Origin: Siphlonurus alternatus
Taxonomy: Eukaryota; Arthropoda; Insecta; Ephemeroptera; Siphlonuridae
Direction: 5' to 3'
Assembly (NCBI GenBank): GCA_949825025.1
Contig: OX463787.1
Span: 16,365,707-16,429,706 of the forward strand
Length of the DNA stretch: 64,000 bases
The stretch's first letter is position 1; each line of letters starts with the position of its first letter. The notes below the pieces were generated by a model that had not been told where the DNA came from, searched no databases, and saw nothing but the letters and a program-made list of their open reading frames with translations. The translations under genes were made by a program, and so were the position numbers. This document shows, piece by piece, positions 24,600-35,644 of this stretch.

Positions 24600-24902
24600 C
24601 TTTTTTTTTTATCAAAACACAGTTGGGTACTTCTTTTCTTACATATTACTTACTAATTCTGAAACACCTAACCTTCCGGAATCCTAATTTGAGCATTTCG
24701 CGGGCTTTTCCGAAACGGGTGCAGCCACGGCCTTCCAATCCATTCCGGTGTTTGCCTGTGACTGAGGGAAGCGTGGAAACCTCATTCAGGATGGACGCTA
24801 CAGCTTTCGTCAATGAATCGGAAGTGCAATGGTCCAAAGCCAGGGAAAACACACAGTAAAAAAACGCAACGATTTACCTTTGGGTGGGAAACGTGGGTTT
24901 GG
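24600..24902 (-). mobile_element. SINE family A, copy 2, 5'-truncated
   Basis: On the minus strand it starts within the body (CCCACGTTTCCCACCC), has the central domain (CCATCCTGAATGAGGTTTCC as read inversely), GGAAGGCCGTGGCTGC and the family A tail AGAAGTACCCAACTGTG then TTTTGAT(A)n. AGATGAA at 24593-24599 and 24903-24909 is a plausible 7 bp target duplication. The 5S head is missing. Confidence 0.85.
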
Positions 24903-25380
24903 AGATGAAAATTAAATTTCGTACTAATGATAAATTGAAACTTTTCAAAATAATTAATGAAATTTATTTATTTTGCTACACTTTATGTGTATTAAATTTA
25001 GCAGTGCGCGGGATCATATTCCTACGATTCATAGCGCAAACTCCCTGCACAATTATATATTTTAATTAACTAATACAAAAACATCTAGGTACATTGATGC
25101 TATCTACAGAATTTAAATTCGTCTTTTGTAGACTGGGTGACAACGACCACAAGCAGAGCGGGGGGTGACGCTCCAGTTGTCCGGAGATGTACTTATAAAT
25201 AAATTAAAGTTTCTTCGAATAATATTATTCAGGCAAAAGTTTGAAGAAATTCTATTTTTGATACATTTTATGACGCCTTTTCTGTTGGTTTTATTCATTC
25301 ATTTCCTTATTATATATTTAATGTATGAATAAAAAAAAAAATCTAAAAATCTGAATAGCTAAAATGTTTACTTTTAGCTA

Positions 25381-25455
25381 GTAATCCATCCCAGCATTTA
25401 CTTAATTAATTTGTAACTGAGGGAACCATGGAAAACACAGTTAAAATGGTCAGCT
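25381..25455 (-). mobile_element. SINE central-domain remnant
   Basis: CCATCCCAGCATTTAC, then AACTGAGGGAACCATGGAAA and an imperfect GGTC end match the shared domain read inversely, interrupted by an AT-rich insertion. The family cannot be assigned. Confidence 0.6.
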
Positions 25456-25545
25456 CAAGATATATTATACTTTCATCATGGGTCAGCTATTGATATAGGA
25501 TGGCGTCAAAACCATGATAATGTGTATCACTTGATAATTTTACTT

Positions 25546-25695
25546 AAGCCGCGCTACTACACGTTACAATTTTTCTAATTATTGCATACAATTTTTCCTT
25601 ACAAGAAAATGTCAACTCCATTTGATTGTATTGACATAAAATTTTCTTGTGTAAGGAAAAATTGTATGCAAAATTGCATCGTGTAATACCGGCTT
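25546..25695. mobile_element. MITE, 'AAGCCGGTATTACACG' family, copy 2
   Basis: The left end AAGCCGCGCTACTACACG and the right end (inverse of CGTGTAATACCGGCTT) enclose near-perfect arms: GCATACAATTTTTCCTTACA against TGTAAGGAAAAATTGTATGC. The left flank gives TTAAGCC. Confidence 0.85.
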
Positions 25696-27303
25696 TACCA
25701 TTATTTGTATAAAATTTGGAATGTAGTATCTGAAAAAGGAACTCACTGCCATTCAATTTAGAGTTAAATGCATTAATTACTTCTCACCTAGCTATATTAT
25801 ATTTAGTTGTTTGATTAATGAGAAAACAGGTATATTTAGGAAGGTCAGCAGGACGTCTGCATCATTTGTTACATTTGCCCCTGAATTGTATGCAACTTGT
25901 TCTGCAGTTAAGTGATGCGTGTAACTGATTTGCGGGCTGCTAAATCTTTGCCTTGATTTTCATCAGATAATAATACTAACTTTTTTAATTCATTTCCTTT
26001 TTGTGTATCATAGTCATTGAGAACTTCTTTACATGTTGTCAATTCTGGAGATTATGAAAGTCTTCAAAATTTTATTTTTTAACCATAGCAAAAAATTCGT
26101 TTTTTTTTTTTTTAATTTTTTTTTAAATTTTGTTTAAAGTTTGAAAAATCAATGTAAATTATTGAGATGATATTGATTAAAATATCGGTTCAAATAAATC
26201 TGATAGTGTAATAGAGTTAATTAATTTAAATAATACCATATATTTGCTTATAATTTCTTATAAAAAAAAAATGAATAGTATTTTTATCGTTTGAATTCAA
26301 TCAAAATATAAAATTTTAAGATGTTATTGTCGCGTCAGAATATTACAAGAGGTTTTAATGTAAATTAAAAATACATAAAAAGTGTTGAACCTATGTTGAA
26401 CCAAGGAGCATTATATTTATACTTTAATTCCGTGTTTTGAAATTATAAAAAATAAGTTTATTAATTAATAAGTAAATTTATAATTATAATTTTGAAGAAT
26501 AAAATTTTAATATATCGATATTCACAGTTAATCTACAATTTATCACGCTTCTACAACATAATACGCCTTTGATTGATTATTAAAAATATTTTAATCTCAA
26601 TTGTGATATATTATCAGATAATTGTTTAAATCAAAGCTTACATACATTTCAAACATGGAAATCACAAAAAAAAAATACCACAGTAAACGCATATTACTGT
26701 ACTGTCCTACCCTTTTAAAATACCTACTAAAAATCAATCAGTATTATCGCCAAGGTAAGTTTGTAAGTTACCTTCATATTATATTAATCTTGGACCAAGT
26801 AGCCAGTTGGAGTGCTAAACTGCGCATGGCGGCCATGTTGGTGACCTCAATTACCACGTGTCGGGTGATTCCTCTGGCACGACTCTTTGATGCCTGCTGT
26901 CGAGTTTCGCTCTTATTCTTAGTGGAGTGTGACCGCCAAACTTTTATTTTTATTTAAACTCTAACTTTAACTTAATTGCAAAATTTTAAACAAAAGGTTT
27001 TAAATTGTAGTATAAAATTCATTTTATTGATATTTTAAATTGTTATAATAAGATGAGAGTTCGTTGTATATTATTTTTTATTTATTAACTTAAACTTTTA
27101 TTTTTTGTTCTAAAAATTTAAGTTGAATGCAAAAAAAGAAAAAAAGATTGTAGGGGACTTTAAATGGCATCCAAATTTTGAAGATCAAGTTTGTAAAAAG
27201 TTTAGTTATAAGTTTAACATGGGGGATAATGGATGGATACCGGAAATGGAGCTACTGTGAGAAAACCGCCCCCTTCAATTTTACCAAATTTCAGAACATT
27301 CTC

Positions 27304-27336
<33 letters not shown>

Positions 27337-27639
27337 TTTTTAATTTCAATTTTGTCTCAGAGAAATTTTTAACACAACATTTTGACGCCAATGGTGAGCA
27401 AAACTGTTGGATCAGTGCAATGCTGTAAAACAAATATTATTTTACAATATATAGCTGTAAGCACGATATTTGGTGTTGTATCAAATAACGCATTTAAAGA
27501 ATTGAAGGCTTTGTAGACTATTAATTAAATTAACTGTATAACTAAACGAAATAATTCAATATCCGTTTATATATTGAAATTTAATGTCAAGAAATGGAAT
27601 TATTGTTAATAAAATAAAGCACATTCCCCAGTTGATAAA
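25696..27639. other. Background with a GC-richer island at 26.79-26.95 kb
   Basis: The island has GCGCATGGCGGCCATGTTGG and CCACGTGTCGGGTG. A forward frame crosses it, but its first half is AT-rich and there is no splice or domain support. Poly(T) of about 30 lies at 27306-27334. The rest is AT-rich. Confidence 0.4.
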
Positions 27640-27860
27640 TTACGTCTTCAAATCATCTGCTACACGTCAAAACCTAATCTTTTTACCTCTAAAACACATC
27701 TTATTTCCTCTTCACTGAAAGTAAGGATAAAATGAAGACATTATTTCTAACACTTTATGTTCAAGAAGAGGAAAAATGACGTAATCTCGTCTTTTTCCTT
27801 TTTTTCCTCTAAAATGGTGCAAAATGAGAGGAGAAAAGACGAGAGGAGAGTTAAATAACA
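27640..27860 (-). repeat. Dispersed repeat P, copy 2 (inverted)
   Basis: Reverse complement of the 11275-11520 element: TTCCTCTTCACTGAAAGTAA, CTAACACTTTATGTTCAAGA and TAATCTCGTCTTTTTCC are all recognisable in order. Confidence 0.7.
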
Positions 27861-28346
27861 ATGAAAATTTATTTCAACTCGGATTACTACATATTTCCAG
27901 TATAGAGTATAATCTAAGTGGAGTTGCGCTTTAATTGTTGAACAGAGTACAAGTAAATGATTTACATTGCCCATAACATTGAAAGGTGTGAAGGTTCACC
28001 AGCAGGTAATAAGAATTAACATGGCCACCTCATGAGGAACTGAGACTCAGGTTAACCCTGGACCAACCTTGTCAGGGCAGACTCTCAGGGATAAGGTCGA
28101 TATATACTGACTCAAGTAATGAGGAACTCAAAAACTGGTTTATATCAAGTAAATTTAGTATCTCAGAGATTTATGTAGGAGGTATAATGTAAATATGTCC
28201 TCAGAAAAAGAGAGAGAGAGAGTTTTAAGGTCATTATATACTTCTCTCAGTATTGAGGTACTCATAACGGGGCTTAATTCTTCAAAATAATCTTCAGTTG
28301 AATAGAATAATAATGTTATGATTAATTTTAATAATTTCAGAAGCTA

Positions 28347-28550
28347 AAGGCGGATTAAAATGGCGACAACGGCGATGCGACACGATTTTGTCACACAAGC
28401 TGTGAAATCCTATGCGACGGCGAATTCACAGGGAATCGCGTTAATTACGATGCTCTTTTTTTTAATCACCAAATATGGCTGCCAATGGATGTTACAGCAA
28501 GTGCACATTATTCGCGTCGCAGGCTGGAAATCGCCATGTGAATCCACCTT
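28347..28550. mobile_element. MITE R ('AAGGCGGATTCA'), copy 1
   Basis: The left end is AAGGCGGATTAAAATGGCGA and the right end mirrors it (TCGCCATGTGAATCCACCTT). The interior carries CAACGGCGATGCGACACGAT, GCTGTGAAATCCTATGCG and GCCAATGGATGTTACAGCAA. Copies at 32190 and 37673 share it throughout. It is non-coding despite a short open frame. Confidence 0.85.
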
Positions 28551-29159
28551 TATATGATGAGTATAGGAGGGTCGCAACGGTTAGCGCTGAAGGGTCTGGG
28601 CGTGAGTTTGCCTGGAGCCGCCGTCAGTGCAGATCTTGGTGGTAGTAGTAAATTACTGTATAATTATATCTATGAATAACTACTGTAAATTTGCCTACTG
28701 GAGTTTCAAACTAGCTAGGACAGCATATTGTTACAGCTAAGGTCACTTAATACTTGTCCAATACACTGAGTTATACGATATTAAATATCCTAATCTTATT
28801 TATTCATTGTAAATTTGTCTAAAGGAGTTTAAATCAAGCTGGGACAGTATATAATTACATCTAAGGTCATGCACTAGACAATGAATTTGTGTGTAAGATT
28901 TGACCACATGTCAAAAAAAGTTATCATAGCGCCCGAAGTGCTATATTTTTATATAACTATGACGTAACATTATATTGCATGTTAAGTTCATTCTTTAATA
29001 GACATGTAAAACTGCACGTATATAGGAAGTAATTAACTTTTATTTTTTGTTATTACTTGTTCATGCACGTAATCGTGCAATTTTATTTTTAAGGAAAAAG
29101 TACCAAAGTACTATTTTATTGTAAAATTTTTATTTTTTATTTCTAGGTCACAATATCGT
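28551..29159. other. Small GC-richer stretch then AT-rich background
   Basis: GGGTCTGGGCGTGAGTTTGC and GGAGCCGCCGTCAGTGCAG at 28590-28640 stand out in composition. Two related lines (GGAGTTTCAAACTAGCTAGG and GGAGTTTAAATCAAGCTGGG) about 125 bp apart suggest a small local duplication (28680-28880). Confidence 0.45.
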
Positions 29160-29365
29160 CCCTTGTACGGAATAATGATTAATGAGCTATCTGGCTACCA
29201 CGATTTTGTTTCAATATTGAGCTATCTGCTATTTCAGGTGAGCGCAATTATGAGCTGTAAATCGATCAGTATAAAATAAAACTCATAATTGCGCTCACCT
29301 GAAATAGCAGATAGATCATTATTGCAACGAAATCGTGGTAGACAGATAGCTCATTATTCCGGACG
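29160..29365. mobile_element. Foldback MITE O
   Basis: Arms of about 85-90 bp: GGTGAGCGCAATTATGAG and ACCACGATTTTGTTTCAAT on the left mirror CTCATAATTGCGCTCACC and ATTGCAACGAAATCGTGGT on the right, with about 27 bp of loop. The outer ends read ACGGAATAATG and CATTATTCCGGAC-like. It is a single copy here. Confidence 0.85.
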
Positions 29366-29497
29366 AAAATTAAATTTTATTTTGGTAATATAATTTCTCC
29401 TTTAAAATATCTAAATACTGAAGAGAACGAAATACAATACTATAAAATCTAATCTAGAAAATACAGCAAAATTAAAATTCTCAGACAAACATTTTCA

Positions 29498-29681
29498 ATA
29501 CACCTCGAGACAGCACGAACGCTACACCTACCTAAATCTCAAGAGTACAGAAAATAGAGATTTGTAATTTAAAGCTCTGTAAAAAGAGAACAGTCTAGCC
29601 ACGTAAAAAAAGTTTTCGCCATCATAGATAACTCCCACCAACCGGTAGGCAAGGTTAACGTTCGTGGGGTCTTGAATGTAC
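29498..29681. mobile_element. Foldback element I, copy
   Basis: The left end is ATACACCTCGAGACAGCACG and the right end is the inverse of TAACGTTCGTGGGGTCTTGA. Interior AGATTTGTAATTTAAAG matches 62534-62730. Confidence 0.65.
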
Positions 29682-29799
29682 AGTCGCAGACAAAAAAAGT
29701 GGGACTACACGTACTTCAATACTCTTTCTGTACATTTCAAAATAGCATGAACTTTATTCCTGTCTTTATTAATTAAACTGACCAAGTTGAGTTTTTATT

Positions 29800-29990
29800 T
29801 ATTTTTAACATCGTACAACATATTTTTCCATCTATTTTGCAGAATTTCTATAGAAAATATGAGTGAAAACCAAGAAAATACGTCTTCTTTCCTCTTATTG
29901 AACATAGAATGATAGAAAAATTGTATATTTTTCTTCCTCACTTTGAGCGAGGAAGAAATGCGACTTTTTTTAAAGGTATAAGAATACATA
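29800..29990 (+). repeat. Dispersed repeat P, copy 3 (diverged)
   Basis: CTTTCCTCTTATTGAACATA and CTTCCTCACTTTGAGCGAGG parallel CCTCTTCTTGAGCATA and CATCCTCACTTTAAGCGAAG in copy 1. Confidence 0.55.
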
Positions 29991-30210
29991 ATTATATTAA
30001 TTTTAGGCGTGTTAAGGAAGAGTAAAAGAAGTAAATTTTAAACTTGCTTGGTGAACTTAAGAAATAAAGATATTCAAAATTTTAATTTCGATAGATGTAA
30101 AAAGAGAACTCACATATGAATTTTAAGTCCTATATACACCTCCATAGACTACGTACAGAATAATATTGCCTACTAGTAAAACAGATATAACTTTCATTAT
30201 GTACCGATAT

Positions 30211-30588
30211 TTACACTTTTGGACACCATGAACTTGATATCTTTTGCAGGCATGAGACTTTGTGTCCACGCAATCTATAGATACGTGGTGAACTTGTAAT
30301 AGCAAGGTGGTTCCTACACAGGCGCGGATCCGGGGGGGGGGGGGGGGGGGGGGAGGGTGAGGGGGCTGCAGCCCCCCCTCCCAAAATTTTGGATTTAACA
30401 TGGGCAATATTGGCATTTCCCCCACTCCAATTTTTTTTTAACATTGGCCTTATGGAAGCAGCCCCTCCCGAATCTTTTTTCTGGATCCGCGCCTGTTCCA
30501 ACATGTATCCTAAAATTGCAAATCTGCTTCTCTTTATCTTCTGTAGCAAGTGAGGCAGGAGTAACGTTCGTGGTGTCCAGAGGTGTAT
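30211..30588. mobile_element. Foldback element I, copy interrupted by a hAT-like MITE
   Basis: The left end is TTACACTTTTGGACACCATG and the right end is the inverse of GTTCGTGGTGTCCAGAGGTG. The interior lines up with the inverted 62534-62730 copy (CACGCAATCTATAGATACGTGGTGAAC here, split, against CACGCAGTCTATGGAGGCG). Taking out 30319-30495 plus one 8 bp duplicate leaves about 193 bp, close to the 197 bp of the intact relative. Confidence 0.75.
30319..30495. mobile_element. hAT-like MITE, 177 bp, with 22 G tract
   Basis: The terminal inverted repeats are CAGGCGCGGATCC and GGATCCGCGCCTG (perfect, 13 bp). The flanks TTCCTACA (30311-30318) and TTCCAACA (30496-30503) are an 8 bp target duplication with one mismatch, as for hAT transposons. 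Inside are a run of 22 G (30332-30353) and CCCTCCCAAAATTTTGGA, so both strands can make stable structures. It has no coding capacity. Confidence 0.85.
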
Positions 30589-32189
30589 GTACAATAGTAT
30601 TATTATCGAACAGTAATTACAGTAAGTACAGTTTGCACTTCGTGATTTGAAAAAGGAACCTCTCCATGGTCAGACTAAAGGATAAGGTCGCATTGAAAGG
30701 TTGAGAGTAGCTCGCAGGTATTACCGTCAACTTTCTACACCTTTGCTACTACCACCTCCATGTTGTTTAAATGTCAAGAGCCCAACCTTTAGTCAAGTTG
30801 CAAATATTAGCAAGAAAAAAACGCACATTTTTATCATGCTGAACTTCCTATCTTTTAATTGAATGCTTCTTTTATAGAAATAGATTCAATAAGGAATAAA
30901 TTTTATTATATAATTTCATAGCAGCTTGCTGTTAAAATTGTTATTTATTTCTCATATTATTTTCATATAACATTATAATAATTACTAAATTATTTCCGAC
31001 AAATAAAGTAGGGTCAAGTCATTCATATTTTCAACTCGTGTGAATCGAATTCAATTTTCAATTCCATGTAACGAACTATTTTTAAATAAATATTTATATA
31101 CATTTTTATTAATATTATTATAATTTTAAAAGGTTTCAAAAATTATCATGGACAATTTTTTTTAATAATTTAATTTAGTAATAAATTATTATATAAATGA
31201 TTTTTTTTAATTAAATTTAAAATAACAATATGAAATATTTTTATTACAATTTAAAAATAATTTCAAATATAAATTGTCACGCGACAAAATCACCACGAGG
31301 AGCTAGTGATATAAATATAGTTTGAAGCAACCATGTACGTTATATACAGCCTGGCTGCGGAGGGAGCAAAGACCCAACGGTTTGTGACGTCAGAAACCAC
31401 GTGACTCAATGATGTTGCTGACCTAGATAATACACCTAACGCTACAGACATCTACAGTTGAATTATAATAACTATTTCACCGGAACAATCATAATTTTGA
31501 GCACCGTTTTTTTTGTTAATTTCTAACATAATTATATAACTGCATTTGTTTTAAGATAAAGGACTTTTAATTTCATTTCAAAATTATATTGCGAATAAAA
31601 CTAACACTTCCTTTTGTAATTTTATACTAATAAAACTCCCTTTCTGTACAATCATACTTAAAACATGTTCATATTCATTCCTTACTATGAAACAATGCTT
31701 TTTATATAGAATTTTGAGCCTTATTATACATTTATATATATTTTTAAAGTAGTTCAACTGATTTTTCAATGTTATAATATACGATTTTGGACCTAAAGTG
31801 TAGTAATCTTCAGATAAATAAAGTATATCAAGTATACTTTTACTTAGCTAGACGATGTCTGACACATCGTGTGTTAGCTATCAAGGCCAAGTATAGTAGG
31901 GAAAGTATTAAGATGAAGTTATTTTTATTACTTTTGTTTAAAAAAAACGTCAGATTTATTCTGTGTACGTTAAAAAAATATTTCATATTATAATATTGAG
32001 TGTACAAGAATTGAAAGTAAAAATATTTTGTTATTTTTTTAAGAAAGTTTATTTTTAGGTTAAATTAACAGTAAAAAAATAGTAATGTACAAATTCCAGG
32101 TACAAGAATGTTCTTTTTTTTAAAGCATATTATATATATGTCACTGATCCATTTTTTTCGTTGGTAAATTTAAAATTTTTTTACACCTA
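30589..32189. other. Background with GC-richer stretches at 30.65-30.80 and 31.33-31.45 kb
   Basis: At 31335-31455 a perfect TGACGTCA (31385-31392) is followed at once by CCACGTGACTCAATGATG. AACTCCCT is at 31634-31641. The remainder is AT-rich without an exon-like segment. Confidence 0.4.
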
Positions 32190-32408
32190 AAGGCGGATTC
32201 AGATGGCGACAACGGCGATGCGATGCGATTTTGACGTACATAAAAGCTGTGAAATCCTATGCGGCGGCGAATTCGCTGGTAATCGCGTTAATTACAATGA
32301 TCTTTTTCTTTTAATCGCCAAATATGGCCGCCAATGGATGTTACAGCAAGTGCGCATTATTCGCGTCGCGTCGCAACTAGGCTGGAAATCGCCATGTGAA
32401 TCCGCCTT
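32190..32408. mobile_element. MITE R ('AAGGCGGATTCA'), copy 2
   Basis: The left end AAGGCGGATTCAGATGGCGA and the right end TCGCCATGTGAATCCGCCTT are mirrored. It has the same interior as copy 1, with an extra tandem GCGTCGCGTCGC near the right end that accounts for most of its extra length (219 against 204 bp). Confidence 0.9.
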
Positions 32409-34147
32409 ACAAAGAAAGAAAACTGAAAAAATCATAACAATATAATAAAATCTATTTTTTCAGTTATTTTATTATTTTTTTTTTAACACAATTTCAAAAC
32501 CATGTCCTGTATTAAGAACGAATACACTTTTAGGTGATATTAATGGCAATGAATTAGCAAATAGTATTATTTTGTATACTTCAGCTAATGTATGGTGTAT
32601 ATATGCTACATTCATTTAAATAATTAATATACAATTTATTAAAATCCTACATAAAGTACTGTCATGCAAGGTGACTAATGTCCACAACAATAAAATAAAT
32701 ATAAACAACAAAATCCTTGACTTACGCTGAACGTAGCTGCCAAGTCACTCAGCTGAAATCATGGCTTATGACAATAAACATGTGATTATATTTTTTACAT
32801 GAAATAAAAACAGTAAATAAAAAAGTGATTTTACATTTATAAAACAATCAAATAATTTAAATTTTTTTTAAAAATAATTAAAATTTTTAAAATATATTAA
32901 TAATAATTATTTTATATTAAACTTTTGTTTTCATATTTTAAAGATTTTCTTGATTGAACTTTGAATACAAAGTTGTAATTTTATAATTATTTATTTTTTA
33001 ATATATTTTATTCGAATTTACATCATAAATCGTTCAAAGAATGAAAATTAAAAAACATCGCTGTTTCGTGCCTAACAGAATATGAAATGAAAAATTTAAA
33101 AATTTATATGTAAATACATTATATCTATGCATGTAAATTATTTTATTAAAATTCATATTGAGAAAAGTAAGGTGTTAATTAGTATTCGTAGAAAAGTACA
33201 ACATATCGTGCCTTATTTTCAAATAATGAACATCATTACATACTTGGAAACAATATTGTTTGTTGTTTTATATATACCGTGATAAAATTATATGAGCGTG
33301 CGAGACCGTGTGTTAAACTGACCTCAATAACTTACATACATTGCAGTGACACATGATAGAGATATTATTATATTTACTTTATAAATCTATCGCGTTTAAA
33401 TATAAAATTGACAGCTTTTATGATTTGATATTAAAAATATATTTAATACCTTTGAGAACTTAAGGCACGTAAAAATTAAAGCCACTAAATACAATTAATT
33501 TTTTGTGATGGTTGACTTTATCATGTATCCTTTTTTTTTCTATAAAAAAGTAACAGGAATTAAGCAAACTATTATCAAAATAATTAGAATTAATAGCTCT
33601 TTTGTCATTATATCGCTTGATACTACAGATACATTACATTTTACTGTATTTTTTACATAAAAACAAATAATATGCTGGTTTAAAATTCCCAAGAGTTGAC
33701 TTATAATTACGGAAGGAAATTAGTGTTAAAATAGTAATGAAAAGATATCATAAAATATATTTCTTGCAAGTACGAATATTCATCATATTTTAATAAACAT
33801 TTTTTATCGCCTGCGTGTGCCGTTTAAAATAATGTCAAGAGTAGTTAAAAGGAAATAACCTAAATAGCTTGAATGCCACAGCACCCAAAATAATGAAAAA
33901 TTTGATAGATCAAAGTTTGACATTATTGTTTGAATGTGAATATATCAAATTTATGTATTTTTCTAAAGGCGAATTAAAAATGAATACTGAAAATTTGTAA
34001 ATCACTTTTTAATTAAAGAAAATATATATTATTACAATTTTTATTATTTTATTTTCAATGCTATTTTTGTTTTTAAATTTTCGAATTAGGAATATATGAA
34101 TCTGAATTAAATCCCCCACCTTTTCTTCAATTCTCAAGCTACATAGA
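32409..34147. other. AT-rich background
   Basis: I see no repeat partner, exon or RNA gene here. Confidence 0.5.
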
Positions 34148-34390
34148 ACTTGACACAGTCGTTTGCTTATGCAACTTGTAATCGAAAGGTCATGAATTCG
34201 ATTCCAGGCACCACCAGTTTTTTTTCAAAGGTGGTTTTATAAAAATCATATCACAATTAAAATCAATACAAAGAGTTTTAACAGCACTCTTTGTATATGT
34301 ACATCCAAAAGGTCATTCTGCATCAATTACCGACCATCCTGACTAAGGTTTTCATGGTTCCCTCAATCAAATCGTATAAAGGAACCAAAG
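34148..34390 (+). mobile_element. SINE family B, old copy with uninterrupted tRNA head
   Basis: TTGACACAGTCG (box A position) and GAATTCGATTCC (box B, GATTCGATTCC-like) lie within 56 bp. An ACCACCAG line and much later the central domain (GACCATCCTGACTAAGGTTT then GGTTCCCTCAATC) follow. It ends without the family tail. This copy shows what the head of the 59.8 kb copy looked like before it was split. Confidence 0.75.
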
Positions 34391-35335
34391 AAATTCTAAA
34401 CAATACTTTAAAAAAAGCCGGAAAATTGAAGTAAAATGGTCACTAGGTTTATAGTAAAAAAGTAAATATTTCTTATTGAATTGATTTCAATAACATTGTT
34501 GTATAGAAACGCCATCACATTATATTCTTGTATATTTGATAACAATCGCAGGGAGAAGTAAGTGTACTTGACCATGGTGGCCTCAATAGAATCATGATAG
34601 TTTTATAAGCACAGCATCAGAGAGAGTGGTTTTTTTAGGTGGGTGTTCTCAGTCGTTTCCTTACTTTCCCTTCTGCAAAGTAAAAAGTAAGATCTTTTTT
34701 TTCGCATCACGATATTGTTAAGTCTATACTTAATAGTTAAATTGGTACTTAAGTATATGGAAATTAAGATCCTATTTTTAAAAAAAAAAATTATTTTGAT
34801 TTCATAATATTTTTGTTGATTGTACTTTAATTTTAGCATGTAATTCTTATAATTTAATTATTTTTGGAATGCGTTTTTGTATACATGCCCCCCCCCCCTC
34901 TAATTTTTAATTTCAAATCTGTTCAAAGTAGTGCTTAAAATTGAAATTTAGTTTAAAAAATATGTAACCTGTGTTAATATTATATACTTTAAAGTTGCAT
35001 TAAATAGCTAATTAATAGTATTTTATTTTGACACTAAAAAATTGTAGTGCGAAATAATAAAAAAAAAAGTTGGTGTTTTTAAGTACTATATTTAAATGTT
35101 TGGTATGAACGGTACATAAAAGTTTCGCTAACGGAGCTGCAGATTTGCAAGGCAAAAGTCACATAAGGACAAGGTTAAAATGTTAGCTCCCTTTGTTTAT
35201 TGTATACTAGTTTATGAGATTTCTATTTTCATAACTTGGTATTTTACAAATAGGAAAACGCTTTGAAACTATTAATGAAGCTAAAACAGTAAGTTCAGCT
35301 TGCACTGCTAAAATTTGGAATGAGGTATTAAACGT
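34391..35335. other. Background
   Basis: AT-rich sequence with a C run at 34889-34898. Nothing is recognised. Confidence 0.5.
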
Positions 35336-35644
35336 ATTAGAATGTAAAAATTTTATTGGCTTAATCGAAAGAAGGGGTAAAAATATGGCACTGTGAATTT
35401 TTTTCAGATTTTTCTGAGACCGGGAACTATAATTAAAAAAATATTGAAAGTCTATTTTATGACGTCACGGGCGGCACTGCCCTATCCTTTTTCTTAAGGT
35501 GTGCCGCCCTTGACGTCATCAAAATAGACTTTCAATAATTTTTTAAAAATAGTTCCCGGTCTCAGAAAAATCTGAAAAAATTCAAAGTACCATATTTTTA
35601 CCCCTTCTTTCGATTAAGCCACTAAAATTTTCACATTCTAATAT
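35336..35644. mobile_element. Foldback element G, long arms with paired CRE sites
   Basis: A palindrome of about 300 bp. ATTGGCTTAATCGAAAGAAG, TCTGAGACCGGGAACTAT and GAAAGTCTATTTTATGACGT on the left are mirrored in order on the right. TGACGTCA falls in both arms (35460-35467 and 35511-35518). The module with CTGAGACCGGGAACTAT and ATTGAAAG resembles the inside of foldback F elements. Confidence 0.85.

Noticed and set aside
26622..26957. Forward frame of 111 codons over the 26.8 kb island
   Set aside because: The first half is AT-rich filler with poly-lysine; only the GC-richer end looks unusual, and there is no acceptor/donor pair around it.
30123..30594. Two overlapping minus-strand frames with a proline-rich middle
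   Set aside because: The proline run comes only from the G tract of the hAT-like MITE; both frames cross two nested transposons.
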